64,000 nucleotides of DNA from Berberis thunbergii. Lineage: Eukaryota; Streptophyta; Magnoliopsida; Ranunculales; Berberidaceae. Made by a program: the position numbers and the translations under genes. Of this stretch, positions 35,961 to 46,997 are shown one piece after another. The stretch's first letter is position 1. Each line of letters begins with the position of its first letter. Under the pieces are notes generated by a model. The model had not been told where the DNA came from. It did not search any database and saw nothing but the letters and a program-made list of their open reading frames with translations. The stretch covers positions 186,001 through 250,000 of the forward strand of contig QNQO01000830.1 of assembly GCA_003290165.1 (NCBI GenBank), read 5' to 3'.

Positions 35961-38040
35961 TACCAACACATAATCTTAAATGACACTACCTATTTTTTTG
36001 TAATGCACAGTCTAAAATTAAAATAGTAGAATTTTCATTCTTTCAAAACATAATGCATTCTTTCATTGCATAATGCGTACTTACATTGCACACACACACA
36101 CACACACACTTATATATCATCATCATCACCAAACAAGACTACACAAGTTTAATAATGATATCAAGTCATCTCTGATTGACAATTCATGATCCACTGCTTG
36201 GTATAGTTCTTCGATTTCCCATTGCAGCCATTACCATTAGACATCTCCAAGATCCCAGATACCAAAACACTCTATCATAAACCTCAAACTACACAATTCT
36301 TGTCATCTTTATACTATATGTGCTCACAAAAGTAGCTTCTTCAAATTTTTTATCAACTCGATCTCTTCGAAGAAGGGAAAAAATTCCTTCAAAGTAGATG
36401 CCATTCCTTCCACCATTTGTTTGTCAGTAAAGTGTTATGCGATTAACTCATCAACTTCACAATTGCTGACTCACATAAAATGCCCGTGATAATTCCTGTA
36501 GATTGGAGCAAAATGAAAAACCAGAATAAAGACCAACATAGTTATTGATAAAATTATGCAAACACATTAGTTTTTTCATGAAACATTTTCAACATCTCTA
36601 ATTCAATATTAAAACCACAAGAAACCATTATCTTCAAGTTAATTATCTGCCAGGCTTGATAATTCCACTAACATCATGAAGAATGGATAACTCTGTTTTT
36701 CGACTTGGAAGCACTGTGACATAATTCAAGAGCCCCTTTGAAAACATAGAATAGACTACCAAATCAGTAGACAAAGTTTCTTGGACAAAGTCGGTAAGCA
36801 AGGTTGAACCATTAATTCATCTACTATATGATTCATATCAGTTACCTCGAATACGTTACAGGTAAAGCTTTGCTACCTATATAGGCCTTAAAAATGATAT
36901 TCAGATTCTCAATTTGAACTTCAATTGTTGGATTTTCAATTCCAACTCTGAATAAGTAAGATCCCGGAAACACATGAACAATTGATAAAAAAAAAGCCTA
37001 TACTAACTAGGAAGAAGTATACATCTAAATCAAGAAGTTATGAGGTTACCTGGAGGGAAATCTAACTAAGAAATCATTCGAATGACAGGTAAAACATTGC
37101 AGGAGTATTTTATGCAAAAGACTATAAACTCTTCCATTTACTTCTCTACGTATCTACATGGTAAATACCATGCCAACTCTCAAGAACCGTAAGAAGAAAC
37201 GGAATATAGAATGAAAATAAAACGTCAAACATTGAAAGTAGAACAAGCCCAAGTATTTTGTGTGCATAATATGAGAAACAATCAACTATAATCATAACCA
37301 TTTCAAGAAACTAAACATAACGAAGGCCTATGAAATATAAGTTGAAAAGAGCTTAGTTAAATTAACTTGGCCATGTGGGACCACCAAATGAAAGTCCAAC
37401 TAATCACGGTAACCTACTATCCTTCTAATTACAAAGAAGGTAAATCAGAAGCTAAGCCATCATCACACATTAATTTTCTTGGGTTATCTTGTAAGTGCTT
37501 AAGAATCTTGCTAGTATATAACAAGCTGAAGTGCGGTACCATCTTCTTCGTTGGAAGCATTCCTCAAATAACCTGAAAAGAAAAAACAGACCTTAAAATG
37601 ACAAACAGTGATATTCATCTCATAAGTATGGCTGTTAACATATTAAATTCGGTAACAGGGACATCCACCAAAGCATTTGTACACAAATTCTACAGCAGGG
37701 ACATCCACCAAATAATTATTTAAGGGCATAAAGACATGGAAGAAAGAAACAATAATGAAGAAGGTAAAAGGATATTCTTACTCTAGTTGCTATTTCTGCT
37801 CAGTCCTCGATCAGTTTCCTTTCTTCAATTATTAGGCATTTACTTCAATTTCAGAAAGCTGCCAAGCTGTTGGAGTCAAGAGTATAAACCAACTGGTAAT
37901 CTCATCAAATGGTCCCCTCTATATAAACTTTCTCGTGAATTCAAATTGATGTGTTTGTATGTCCATTTTTATCCTAGCTTTGTATACTATTTTTCTACTT
38001 GCAACATATTTCTGTAGCTTTATCTTTATCTTTGTCTTTT
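35961..38040. other. CACTA interior without recognised genes
   Basis: AT-rich DNA with a (CA)n microsatellite at about 36091-36110. Some intron-like stretches are present, but no frame could be matched to a family. It may be introns of captured genes. Confidence 0.4.
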
Positions 38041-38212
38041 AATATGATAAAGAAATATCAAATAAGCAAGTAGGAGAGATAAAATCTCTGGACGAGAAAA
38101 TGCTGTTGCATCTGTCTCTAATAGAAAGCAATATCATCACGTTCCATGCCTTGACAATTTGCTCACAAAGGCAATGAGGTATGAAGGAAGGCGGAGGAGG
38201 AGGAGGTAGAGA

Positions 38213-38576
38213 ATGTCTCACAGGAAGTTTAAGCACCCCAGGCACGGTTCCCTTGGATTTCTCCCAAGGAAGCGAGCTTCTCGTCACCGGGGAAAGGTGA
38301 AGGTTTTTCCCAAGGATGACCCAACCAAGCCTTGCCGGCTTACTGCTTTCTTGGGCTACAAAGCTGGCATGACCCACATTGTCAGAGATGTCCAACTGAA
38401 ATGAACAAGAAAGCAACTTTTCTAAAGAAGAGCCAGGCAGGCCTGCGCCAGGCCAGGCCCAACACCATCCATCATCCACGAGATGCACATCTCTAGGATG
38501 ATGGATGGTGTTGGGCCTGGCCTGGCGCAGGCCTGCCTGGCTCTCTACAAGCTAGGGAAGGCTGGCCAAGAGTCTC
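38213..38576 (+). pseudogene. RPL3: Ribosomal protein uL3 (RPL3) fragment inside the CACTA element
   Basis: The frame from 38213 reads [20 protein letters not shown] then [17 protein letters not shown] and [13 protein letters not shown], the exact N-terminus of cytosolic large-subunit protein uL3, about 60 of roughly 390 residues. It stops after VQLK at 38404. In another frame EMNKK follows at once (from about 38400). After a 114-bp hairpin the uL3 motif YKLGKAGQES resumes (about 38546-38575). In normal uL3 these last two are adjacent near residue 270, so about 200 residues are deleted and the hairpin is inserted at their junction. The copy cannot make uL3. Confidence 0.9.
38430..38543. repeat. 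Perfect 48-bp inverted repeat (hairpin) inside the RPL3 fragment
   Basis: Left arm 38430-38477 and right arm 38496-38543 are exact complements, separated by an 18-bp spacer. The arm begins GAGCCAGGCAGGCCTGCGCC and is GC-rich compared with its AT-rich surroundings. It sits between the EMNKK and YKLGKAGQES codons of uL3. As RNA it would form a long perfect stem that could feed small-RNA production. That is inference. Confidence 0.9.
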
Positions 38577-39849
38577 CATTTTATGCATTATCATCTTCTC
38601 AGACAGAACCATAAATGATGTTAATAAGTAGGTCATATAAGATGTTTAAAATTATTCAAAGTAAACACACTTATTACATTATCATGTAATCTCAACTTAT
38701 TTTATCCTGATGGAAGTTCAAAACAACTATTGTTTAGGAGAAACCATTGCAGACTGACAACCACCAATTGTGCATTCAACTCAATTAATACCAAGATTAG
38801 GTATAAAATAAAAGGATAAAATATAAATACCTACATTTGTGCATTCAGTTGTTCATTGGATTTCAATTTAGTAATAAATTGATGAATTTTTTTTTTAATC
38901 CAAGGCAAATTTTTTCAAAGAATTCTATACATACCCAATATCTCAAAACAACAAAATCTATCAAATTAGTCCACCATACTCTACTGAATCTCAAGAAAAA
39001 AACCTTAACTTACAACAAACCATTAAAACATGAAATTTATTCACTAAAATTGCATTAAAATTGAAACCTTACAGTAATTATTCATACCCCTTAATCTGTA
39101 GGCCGAAGGCAAAAATCTAACAAGTTGAGCTGAAAGACCAAATTATCAGTAAGGATGGAACACAAAATGGAAGATCTAGGTCGCATATCGAAGAAAATGA
39201 AGAGATACGGACTAGTCAACGAAAACAGTTGAAGAGAAAAAGGAAAAGAGAGATGTGAAGCATAAAAATCCTCTAATCCTCAGTTCCTAGTTAACTGTTA
39301 ACTTTAACAGATCAGAAATTGCACTCATTCATCTATATCATTGATTCTGGTCTTTGGAAAATACTAAAACAGTACAAAAGATACCCATTCCATTGGTTTA
39401 CATTCAAATGCTTTCTAAATAGTTCAGCTGATTTACTAAAGAACATACCATTAACAACAGAAAAACAATATGTAAATTCAAGCATTAGGAAAATCATGAG
39501 CTTTGATGTAAAAGAGATGAAGTTAAAGCTTCGACGTACAATTGTAGCTCAGCTAGGCAATATCCCTTGGTGTCAGCAGAAGTAAATTAGCCAGCCAACT
39601 GGGGGTACCTAATTTTTCCAATTTCACCTAAAACTCTTGAAATTTGGAATGTAGATACTGCAAAAAGTTTCACTATTTCAGACACAAAATTCGCCTTTTC
39701 TAAGGAATCCAATAATGATTCCACTCCAAAAAAATGACATTTTTCATGAAGATCTTCCAACGGGGTTTCTATTCACATCAAGAACCGTGGAAGAAGATTG
39801 CAAAAACCACCATTCGGGAAGAAAACCAAATTATCAAGAAAGATTAAAG
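38577..39849. other. CACTA interior between RPL3 and PP2C pieces
   Basis: AT-rich, no recognised coding frame. A short minus-strand PP2C exon border may lie at the right edge. Nothing else is seen. Confidence 0.4.
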
Positions 39850-39855
39850 AACTCA

Positions 39856-40159
39856 CTCATAAGATGGAGAAACAAGTGATCACAGACGTAACGTGAAGCT
39901 TCGGGACCGCCGTGGCCATCATAAACACCAACAAAGTAGCATCGCGACCGGTCTCAACTTGGCTGTGATCTTCAAGAACCACATTGGCTTGAACGACTGG
40001 GAAGGAGAACTCACCGAGAGAATGGCGGTCAAGGTCTCGAGACCAAAGAAGCGAATCATCCAATCCAACAGTGTCTCCGTCATCATCATTGCTCATTCGG
40101 GCATACCGCCGGACAGGTCTCAAGCATGCCGCTGCAAACCTTCCCAACCATGAAAACAT
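39856..40159 (-). pseudogene. Clade D protein phosphatase 2C fragment inside the CACTA element
   Basis: The minus-strand frame opens [20 protein letters not shown], an N-terminus typical of plant clade D PP2Cs. It continues [19 protein letters not shown], the PP2C signature around the first metal-binding Glu and Asp. One base is missing just after TGRDAT. In the shifted frame the next residues are [12 protein letters not shown], the core DGHGG motif that holds a metal-coordinating Asp. The piece is the first exon only, about 100 of roughly 380 residues. PP2Cs of this clade dephosphorylate plasma-membrane H+-ATPase in known cases. DNA upstream of the ATG (40160-40330) looks like its original leader. 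Confidence 0.88.
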
Positions 40160-40771
40160 CCCTCATTTCATCTACGAAGAAAACCTAATAAGCTTCGAGG
40201 AGGTTTCTCCACTAACCCTAGAAATGGTGGCTTCTTCGAAGTGTCCTCTCCTTCTCCTCCTTTGGTGATCTATCGATCGAACTGAAAGAAAAGAAAATCC
40301 GCTTCAGTGATTTGTAGAGGAGATTTGGTGGGCATTGGGAGAGATTGAAAGGAATTCAAGATTTGGCGAATGAGGATTTTCCACTAACAGTTAAATGAAC
40401 AAAAAAATGCTTTGGAGGAGAAGTGGCAGTCGTGAACAAGGAGGAGATGAGAGGATTACGAAGAGAACTGGCGGGCTTTAGTTTTTTGTGCATTTATTTC
40501 GTCACTCTTGAGTTTTTTATTTCATGGGTCGCGCTTTGATGTAATGTGACCATATGTTAATTCTCTCACCAAAGTATTTTATTTAAGCGCCAATTTTCCC
40601 TCATTGTTGTGTGACGATTTCGAAACTTTTATGTGAGGAATTGGGAACCAAAACTTCACTTGAACAAATACGTGACAATTCATCAAAATTCCTCAACTAA
40701 ACAGGAGAACGGTGACAACTTTCAAAGCGTCATCTATGTATTCGCCACCTAATGCCAGATTTCTTGTAGTG

Positions 40772-41899
40772 TGGCTTCTGGTCCCGAGGATCTTCATACT
40801 AATGTTGGGGTTAGTTCCCATGCCCTGGTGGATACTGAGGTGGATCACAAGATTGTTATTGTTGATCCGATGAAGTGGAATCTTTCTTGGTTGGCTGACC
40901 AACTGCCATTGGAGAAGGCGGTTGCAGGGGCACACCTCACTCGCAGGCAACAACTTCTGATGCTAGTAAGTCAACAACTTAGTTGTTTTGCCAGTTAGTT
41001 TTTTCGTTGTGCTTTATTGTTTATACATGTGTTGATTTTTAATCAGGGGATGACCCACTTGACCCATGTTGGTATAGTGGATACTAAGGTGGAGTCTGTA
41101 CGGGATAGACTCTTTACCTTGAAGACGGAGTTCATCGACCAGGAGGCACAACTTGCTGATGCTCGTAGGGAGGTAGACTCGCTGACCGAGTAGTTGGCCA
41201 CTTGGGTTGTTCAGGAGGCTCAACTGTCAGAAGCCCAGAGGGGTTTGACCAGAGCTCTGACTGTTCAATCATCCTTAGAATCCTAGCTGAAAGGGATCCA
41301 AAGGAGTCTGGATGAAGCCCGGGTTGCCCGAGCTGAATTGTTGTATGAACCAAAGCATGCTAAAAAACAACGGAACACGGCGATAGAAGGGCATGCTGCG
41401 TTTTCTAATAACCGTCCGTCGAACGTTGAAAAGTCTACTACTGACTCTCAGAATATGTTAGTTAGTTAGCGCGCTTAGGCAGTTCGCCTAAGGGGGCTTT
41501 AGAGTTTGACTCCGGGCAAGCCTTGCAAGTTGGCGGACTCTGAAAATAGCCTGGCTAAGGCAATTGGGGAGTTGAATAGCTTTAAGTCTCAATTGGGTGC
41601 TAGAGAGAAGAAGTTTTGCGAAGTTGCTTATAAAGCTCGCCCGTTATGTTGCCGATGGGAGGTCTGATAGATTATACTCAGCAACACCATAGGGATTGGG
41701 CACTTTCGACTACAAGCCTATTCCTTATGCTCAGTTTGAGGAGGCAGATGATTCTTCCTCTGATCCACGAGGTGGCTCTGAAACCGATTCGAGCGTCGTG
41801 GAGACGATTGCCCATTTTGATGTCCCAAAGCCTGTTTCAGACTATGCTGCCATGAAGCTGTTTCTGACACTGTTTCCGCCGAATGAGCAATTTTTGTAA
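40772..41899 (+). pseudogene. Decayed coiled-coil protein gene, copy A
   Basis: The plus strand carries VASGPEDLHTNVGVSS and VDPMKWNLSWLADQLPLE. A long heptad-like stretch (TKVESVRDRLFTLKTEFIDQ, AQLADARREVDSL) follows, and then an acidic tail with FDYKPIPYAQFEEADDSS and SDYAAMKLFLTLFPPNEQFL. Stops interrupt it at about 41191 and 41284. The architecture, an N-terminal mobile-domain-like part followed by a coiled coil and a short acidic tail, is common among repetitive plant genes linked to transposons. I cannot give a function. A CACTA element split it upstream and copy B follows 1522 bp downstream. Confidence 0.55.
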
Positions 41900-42313
41900 T
41901 GAAGGGAAAAAAATTATTAATGAGAGAATTCCCCCTTTGTTTTTCCTTTTTGTCTGTGCATGTACTCTGCCATTTCCAATTCTTGCTTAGATTAGGCTGA
42001 GTACGCGGGTGTATCTACCCCCACCTGAAGTAGGGCTTTAGTCTAAACTGAAGCCCTATATTTGCTTGTCCAAGCTCATATTCTGTCAACAGTAATAACT
42101 TCATCTTATGTGAGAATTAAGTTTTAGGTTCTGGTCACGTTCTCTTAGTAACGTAATTATTGTTTTCCTTAGTAGTTGATCTTGCGTAGGAGTTGTCTTC
42201 GTGCCAAAGACTGCACTTCCTTGCTAGTATTTGACATTTGTAAAGATTAGGTTGCTTGGTGAACCATCTCTTGTTAAACTGAAGTTTGATATCATGTACC
42301 TGCAGTCTTTTCT

Positions 42314-42513
42314 CACTACAAGAAAAAAGGTCATTCATAGCGTTTCAAAAACGCTATGGTAGGATACCATAACGTTTTAGAAAACGCTGTGTCTGCCGGA
42401 GCTATAATAGACCCAGGGTTTATTATAGCGTTTTTAAAACGCTATAGTAAGTTGGCTTTTTATAGCGTTTCAGAAACGCTATGGTAAGTATATATAGAAT
42501 TTTTATAGCGTTT
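42314..42513. mobile_element. Orphan CACTA left terminus, copy A
   Basis: It starts CACTACAAGAAAAAAGG and carries five palindromic units built on TAGCGTTT...AAACGCTA in 200 bp. It is cut at the duplication junction, where the coiled-coil copy B begins, so it has no element body of its own. Confidence 0.85.
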
Positions 42514-43421
42514 CAGTTAGTTTTTTCGTTGTGCTTTATTGTTTATACATGTGTTGATTTTTAATCAAGGGATGACCCACTTGACCCATGTTGGTATAGT
42601 GGATACTAAGGTGGAGTCTGTACGGGATAGACTCTTTACCTTGAAGATGGAGTTCATCGACCAGGAGGCACAACTTGCTGATGCTCGTAGAGAGGTAGAC
42701 TCGCTGACCGAGTAGTTGGCCGCTTGGGTTGATCAGGAAGCTCAACTGTCAGAAGCCCATAGGGGTTTGACCAGAGCTCTGACTGTTCAATCATCCTTAG
42801 AATCCTAGCTGAAAGGGATCCAAAGGAGTCTGGATGAAGCCCGGGTTGCCCGAGCTGAATTGTTGTATGAACCAAAGCATGCTAAAAAACAATGGAACAC
42901 GGCGATAGAAGGGCATGCTGCGTTTTCTAATAACCGTCCGTCGAACGTTGAAAAGTCTACTACTGACTCTCAGAGTATGTTAGTTAGTTAACGCGCTTAG
43001 GCAGTTCGCCTAAGGGGGCTTTAGAGTTTGACTCCGGGCAAGCCTTGCAAGTTGGCGGACTCTGAAAATAGCCTGGCTTAGGCAATTGGGGAGTTGAATA
43101 GCTTTAAGTCTCAATTGGGTGCTAGAGAGAAGAAGCTTTGCGAAGTTGCTTATAAAGCTCGCCCGTTATGTTGCCGATGGGAGGTCTGATAGATTATACT
43201 CAGCAACACCATAGGGATTGGGCACTTTCGACTACAAGCCTATTCCTTATGCTCAGTTTGAGGAGGCAGATGATTCTTCCTCTGATCCACGAGGTGGCTC
43301 TGAAACCGATTCGAGCGTCGTGGAGACGATTGCCCATTTTGATGTCCCAAAGCCTGTTTCAGACTATGCTGCCATGAAGCTGTTTCTGACACTGTTTCCG
43401 CCGAATGAGCAATTTTTGTAA
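42514..43421 (+). pseudogene. Decayed coiled-coil protein gene, copy B
   Basis: Near-identical to copy A from the GMTHLTHVG segment to the end NEQFL, with the same in-frame stops plus a few extra changes. Its 5' part is missing because the duplication begins inside the gene. Confidence 0.55.
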
Positions 43422-44009
43422 TGAAGGGAAAAAAATTATTAATGAGAGAATTTCCCCTTTGTTTTTCCTTTTTGTCTGTGCATGTACTCTGCCATTTCCA
43501 ATTCTTGCTTAGATTAGGCTGAGTACGCGGGTGTATCTACCCCCACCTGAAGTAGGGCTTTAGTCTAAACTGAAGCCCTATATTTGCTTGTCCAAGCTCA
43601 TATTCTGTCAACAGTAATAACTTCATCTTATGTGAGAATTAAGTTTTAGGTTCGGGTCACGTTCTCTTAGTAACGTAATTATTGTTTTCCTTAGTAGTTG
43701 ATCTTGCGTAGGAGTTGTCTTCGTGCCAAAGACTGCACTTCCTTGCTAGTATCTGACATTTGTAGAGATTAGGTTGCTTGGTGAACCATCTCTTGTTAAA
43801 CTGAAGTTCGATATCATGTACCTGCAGTCTTTTCTCACTACAAGAAAAAAGGCCATTCATAGCGTTTCAAAAACGCTATGGTAGGATACCATAACGTTTT
43901 AGAAAACGCTGTGTCTGTCGGAGCTAGCGTTTTTAAAACACTATAGTAAGTTGGCTTTTTATAGCGTTTCAGAAACGCTATGGTAAGTATATATAGAATT
44001 TTTGTTTTT

Positions 44010-44165
44010 GCTATCAAATGACTTTTTATTACATCTTATAAGTTTTATTTCTAGAAAATAAAATTTTTAATGTGCCAAACTTAAACATTTCCATGAATTG
44101 AGGCAAAATAATATAATTAATGAGATAATGTATTACATCGAGTCACAAAATCTATAAAATTAATA
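44010..44165. repeat. Subterminal block shared, inverted, with the inner CACTA element
   Basis: The stretch reading TTGCTATCAAATGACTTTTTA, then ACATCTTATAAGTTTTATTTC and AATGTGCCAAACTTAAACATT, is the reverse complement of 50975-51165 in the inner element, just inside its right end. This relates the two elements as different subfamilies of one CACTA lineage. Confidence 0.8.
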
Positions 44166-44319
44166 ATAAAGATCAGATCTCTGTATTACATCGAGTCACA
44201 AAACATTTCCAGCTTTTCAAAACCTAAATAAAAAACTAAATATAAAGTACCACATTTCCTGTATTAACACCTTAACCACCTCAACAGAACCACGTTCATC
44301 TTCATCAGTCCACCTCAAC

Positions 44320-44577
44320 AGAGCGCTCCATTCAACACATAGGGCATTCCCTTGTCGCTATCCCCAGCAAATGCAACAGAAAGCATCTCCAGTTGCTCAG
44401 CATACATTCCTATATATAGGAAAACTTGGTCGGTCAGAAGGCTAGAGAGTGACAACCTCTTGAGGCCCTTACAGGACTGAACAATGCCTCTGAATCCTTC
44501 ATCTAGTGGCATTGTTGTAACAGGGTCAGGTTTCCTTGGATCCAGTATGCATAACCTAGGGCGCCATCTGAGCAATA
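44320..44577 (-). pseudogene. TIR1/AFB auxin receptor F-box fragment (LRR region)
   Basis: The minus frame reads [20 protein letters not shown] and [20 protein letters not shown], then [19 protein letters not shown], a stretch diagnostic of TIR1/AFB auxin co-receptors in their C-terminal leucine-rich repeats. It ends at an early stop in NGALC, where the family continues for about 100 residues. TIR1/AFB proteins bind auxin and Aux/IAA repressors in SCF ubiquitin ligases in the nucleus. In the same frame, the start of this open frame upstream encodes part of a SPO11-2 exon plus intron, giving a chimera. Confidence 0.88.
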
Positions 44578-46018
44578 CTGGTAATGTCAACAAGGATGAA
44601 CTAGAAAAGCTGCTTACCGTGATGACAATACAACGCTGTGTGTCATAGAACTTATCATTCGCCAACCTTTGGAACACTGCAGTTAAATGTCACACACATG
44701 ATTCAACTCATACACGATAAAGATGGAGAATCAACTTAGGAAAACATCTTGTAATGTGGATATGTGTACATGTTTCCTTCTCTACAACTAGTATATATTG
44801 TGCAACACTGATGATATCTGAGATAGAAATCAAATAGAATCCGAAATTAAATGTTAGCCTGTTCGTACTGGAGCAAAAATCAAAAGGTAAGAAAACTTAT
44901 TATCATATGGAAGCTGGAGAATTCACAAGCTACAAAGGCTTAAATGATGAAAGAAAGAGATCATCACATTATCCAGGTTTCGGATACCTTTGACTTCTTC
45001 AACATGAACGGGAATGGAATGAGCCTGCCAATGAAAAAGTTTAGTAGTCCTCAATAAAGTGAAACTGGTAAACCAGAAATGTCAGTATGCATTCTTACAG
45101 TGTTAGGATTCTTAATGCAATCATATCTCCTTTCACCTTCAAAGAATCTTAGCCAACCCATCACCAACCTAGAAATAAGGTAAAGGCAACACATAGCCAT
45201 AAAGAAATATAAGATTTAAATGGAAATAATTTTACGGTAGATCTCAAACTACTGTGAAAGACAAGAAAGACAATGAAAATGTGTAATCCTAATAGTTATA
45301 CTTAATGACTACGGACTTGGATTATTAATGAACATATACTTGAAACCATATGAATGATACTTCACAGTGGAAAATATTTTGAGAGATAATGATGTATGAA
45401 TATCTTCTGATGTTAGAACCTTCCATTAATTCATGAGGCTCGTTGATAAGGGACATACCCATTTCCAACAGACACCTGTAAAAAGTAAAAAACAGAAAGA
45501 TAGATGTCCCTATCAATAATATGAAACCAATGTAACAAGCAAAAACAGCCTAATGGAAGATGAATATTTTGCCCTTATGTCTGAATTTTGAGCATATGGC
45601 GACTACATTCATCATACTCAGATGTCATAAATCATAATCCAAATAATTTCAACGATAATAAGTTATATTCTAGACATTCCTAGGATAGTCCATACCACAT
45701 TAAGATTACGGCGACTGCATTGTAAAATAATGCGTATGTCATTGATTGCTCGGTCCACAACTGCTTGATCTGTAATTGAATATAAAAAGAAAAAACACAG
45801 TGAGACCCAAGTTCAATATGTACTGAAGCTCCAAACCTTGCAAAAACACAGTTCAATAACTTCAACATTGAGGTTTACCCAATTAAAAAGTCATGAAGAC
45901 ATGCATAGATATCTTTTTGCTCAAACTCATAGATAGTGGCAATTCAAGCGAGAGAGAGCCAAGAGTGGATGCATGCAGTTATATTTTCTAAGCCAAACAC
46001 ATCAGTCATTACTACAAT

Positions 46019-46310
46019 CACTACACCAAAAGGCTCGTTTAGCTACGGAGAGGTGGCCACGGCTCTAAGCTGTTGGTTTATTTGCCACGGCTAAAAACCG
46101 TGGCTATAACGGCCAACGGTTTAAAACCGTGACTAAAAATAAAAACCATGGAAAAGGCCTGTGATATGGCCACGGTTTTAGACCGCTGGCCATTTTAGCC
46201 ACGGTTTTAAACCGTTGGCCATTATAGCCACGGTAAAAACCGTGGCTATAATGGCCAACGTTCTAAAATCGTTGCTAAAAAAAATCAAAACCGTGAAGAA
46301 CTCGAGTGGA
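46019..46310. repeat. Left subterminal palindromic repeats of the inner CACTA element
   Basis: Repeated units read TGGCCACGGTTTTAGACCG, ACGGTTTTAAACCGTTGG and similar, each a short palindrome around an A/T-rich centre. They match the right-end array at 51190-51589. Confidence 0.85.
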
Positions 46311-46740
46311 TTTCACGCGGCCGAAAGAAATTTCGCGGTCTGGCGAAAACATTTGGCGCTGCTGCCTCCATTTTGGCTCATTTCCATTTTCATTTTAGAG
46401 GTTTTTGTAAGAAAATCATTTTGGCAGAAAAAGCTTGAGGGGAGAATCGAAATCACAGATCTGTTTTTGTGTTGATTGCGGTGAAATAAGAAATCAGAGA
46501 AATTTCTAGCCATCGACCTCGACCTTGCGGTGAGAAATGGTTTTGTAAGAAAATCGCATATATGTTTTTGGTTCAAAAGCCCGATAGGAGAATCAAAATC
46601 ACTGATTTTGTTTTGTTGTTGATTGCAGAGAAATCGATCGAAAACTCTAGCATCGTGCTGACTTGCGACGTCGACCTCGAGCTATGGTTCGACCTCGTGC
46701 TGAGTTTTGAACTCGATCTCGACTAGAGGTAATACCCATT
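46311..46740 (+). other. Leader-like region with a 145-bp imperfect tandem repeat
   Basis: Two similar blocks (about 46398-46530 and 46538-46680) share GTAAGAAAATC, GGAGAATC(A/G)AAATCAC and GAAATC plus CGACCTCGA. The first resembles a captured 5' untranslated region of the RNR1 gene that follows. No protein is encoded. Confidence 0.45.
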
Positions 46741-46997
46741 TGCAATCTCAATTGTTCTGTTACATTTAGGTTTACGATGAATGTATGTCTCCTCTCATTT
46801 TCTTTTATATTATGTTTGTATGTGAGTTTGTAGCCTGTTCCTTAATTTGATGTAGACGTAAAATTTTACCACTTTTTTCTTTAATTTCCAATTAATTAGT
46901 TTTAAGGATTGTTTATATTTTGAGTGTTTGTCTCAGTTTAGTTTCAGAATTGGTTGTTCAGATTAGCTAATTGGTATGATCTGTGTGGGCTATGCAG

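Larger units (their letters stand above)
35421..40771. mobile_element. Pack-CACTA element (5351 bp) with RPL3 and PP2C fragments
   Basis: The left end is CACTATAAGAAATTCGGG and the right end, inverted, is CACTACAAGAAATCTGGC, a CACTA terminal repeat with one mismatch in the first 13 bp. Both ends carry many short repeats of the type GTGACGAA, GTGAGGAA and TTCGTCAC, the usual subterminal transposase-binding arrays. The flanking trinucleotides are TGA (left) and TGG (right), two of three matching. No transposase gene is seen inside. Captured host pieces are RPL3 (plus) and PP2C (minus), which face each other. It is inserted in a decayed coiled-coil gene whose sequence continues on either side. 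Confidence 0.88.
40992..44010. repeat. 1522-bp tandem duplication of the coiled-coil gene plus a CACTA left end
   Basis: Copy A begins CAGTTAGTTTTTTCGTTGTG at 40992 and copy B begins identically at 42514, with a constant offset of 1522 bp through 43836. Only scattered single-base differences appear, for example TAGTTAGTTAGCG versus TAGTTAGTTAACG at about 41460 and 42983. The unit ends in the CACTA left terminus, so there are two such termini, at 42314 and 43836. Copy B lacks about 24 bp just after GGAGCTA (43920). The duplication is young. Confidence 0.92.

Noticed and set aside
38039..38488. 149-codon minus frame
   Set aside because: It is antisense to the RPL3 fragment and the hairpin arm.
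38430..38543. Call as a microRNA gene
   Set aside because: The arms are perfectly paired over 48 bp, unlike most miRNA precursors, and no small-RNA data are available. It is reported as an inverted repeat only.
44320..44577. Active auxin receptor gene
   Set aside because: Only about 85 LRR residues are present, with an early stop and no F-box.
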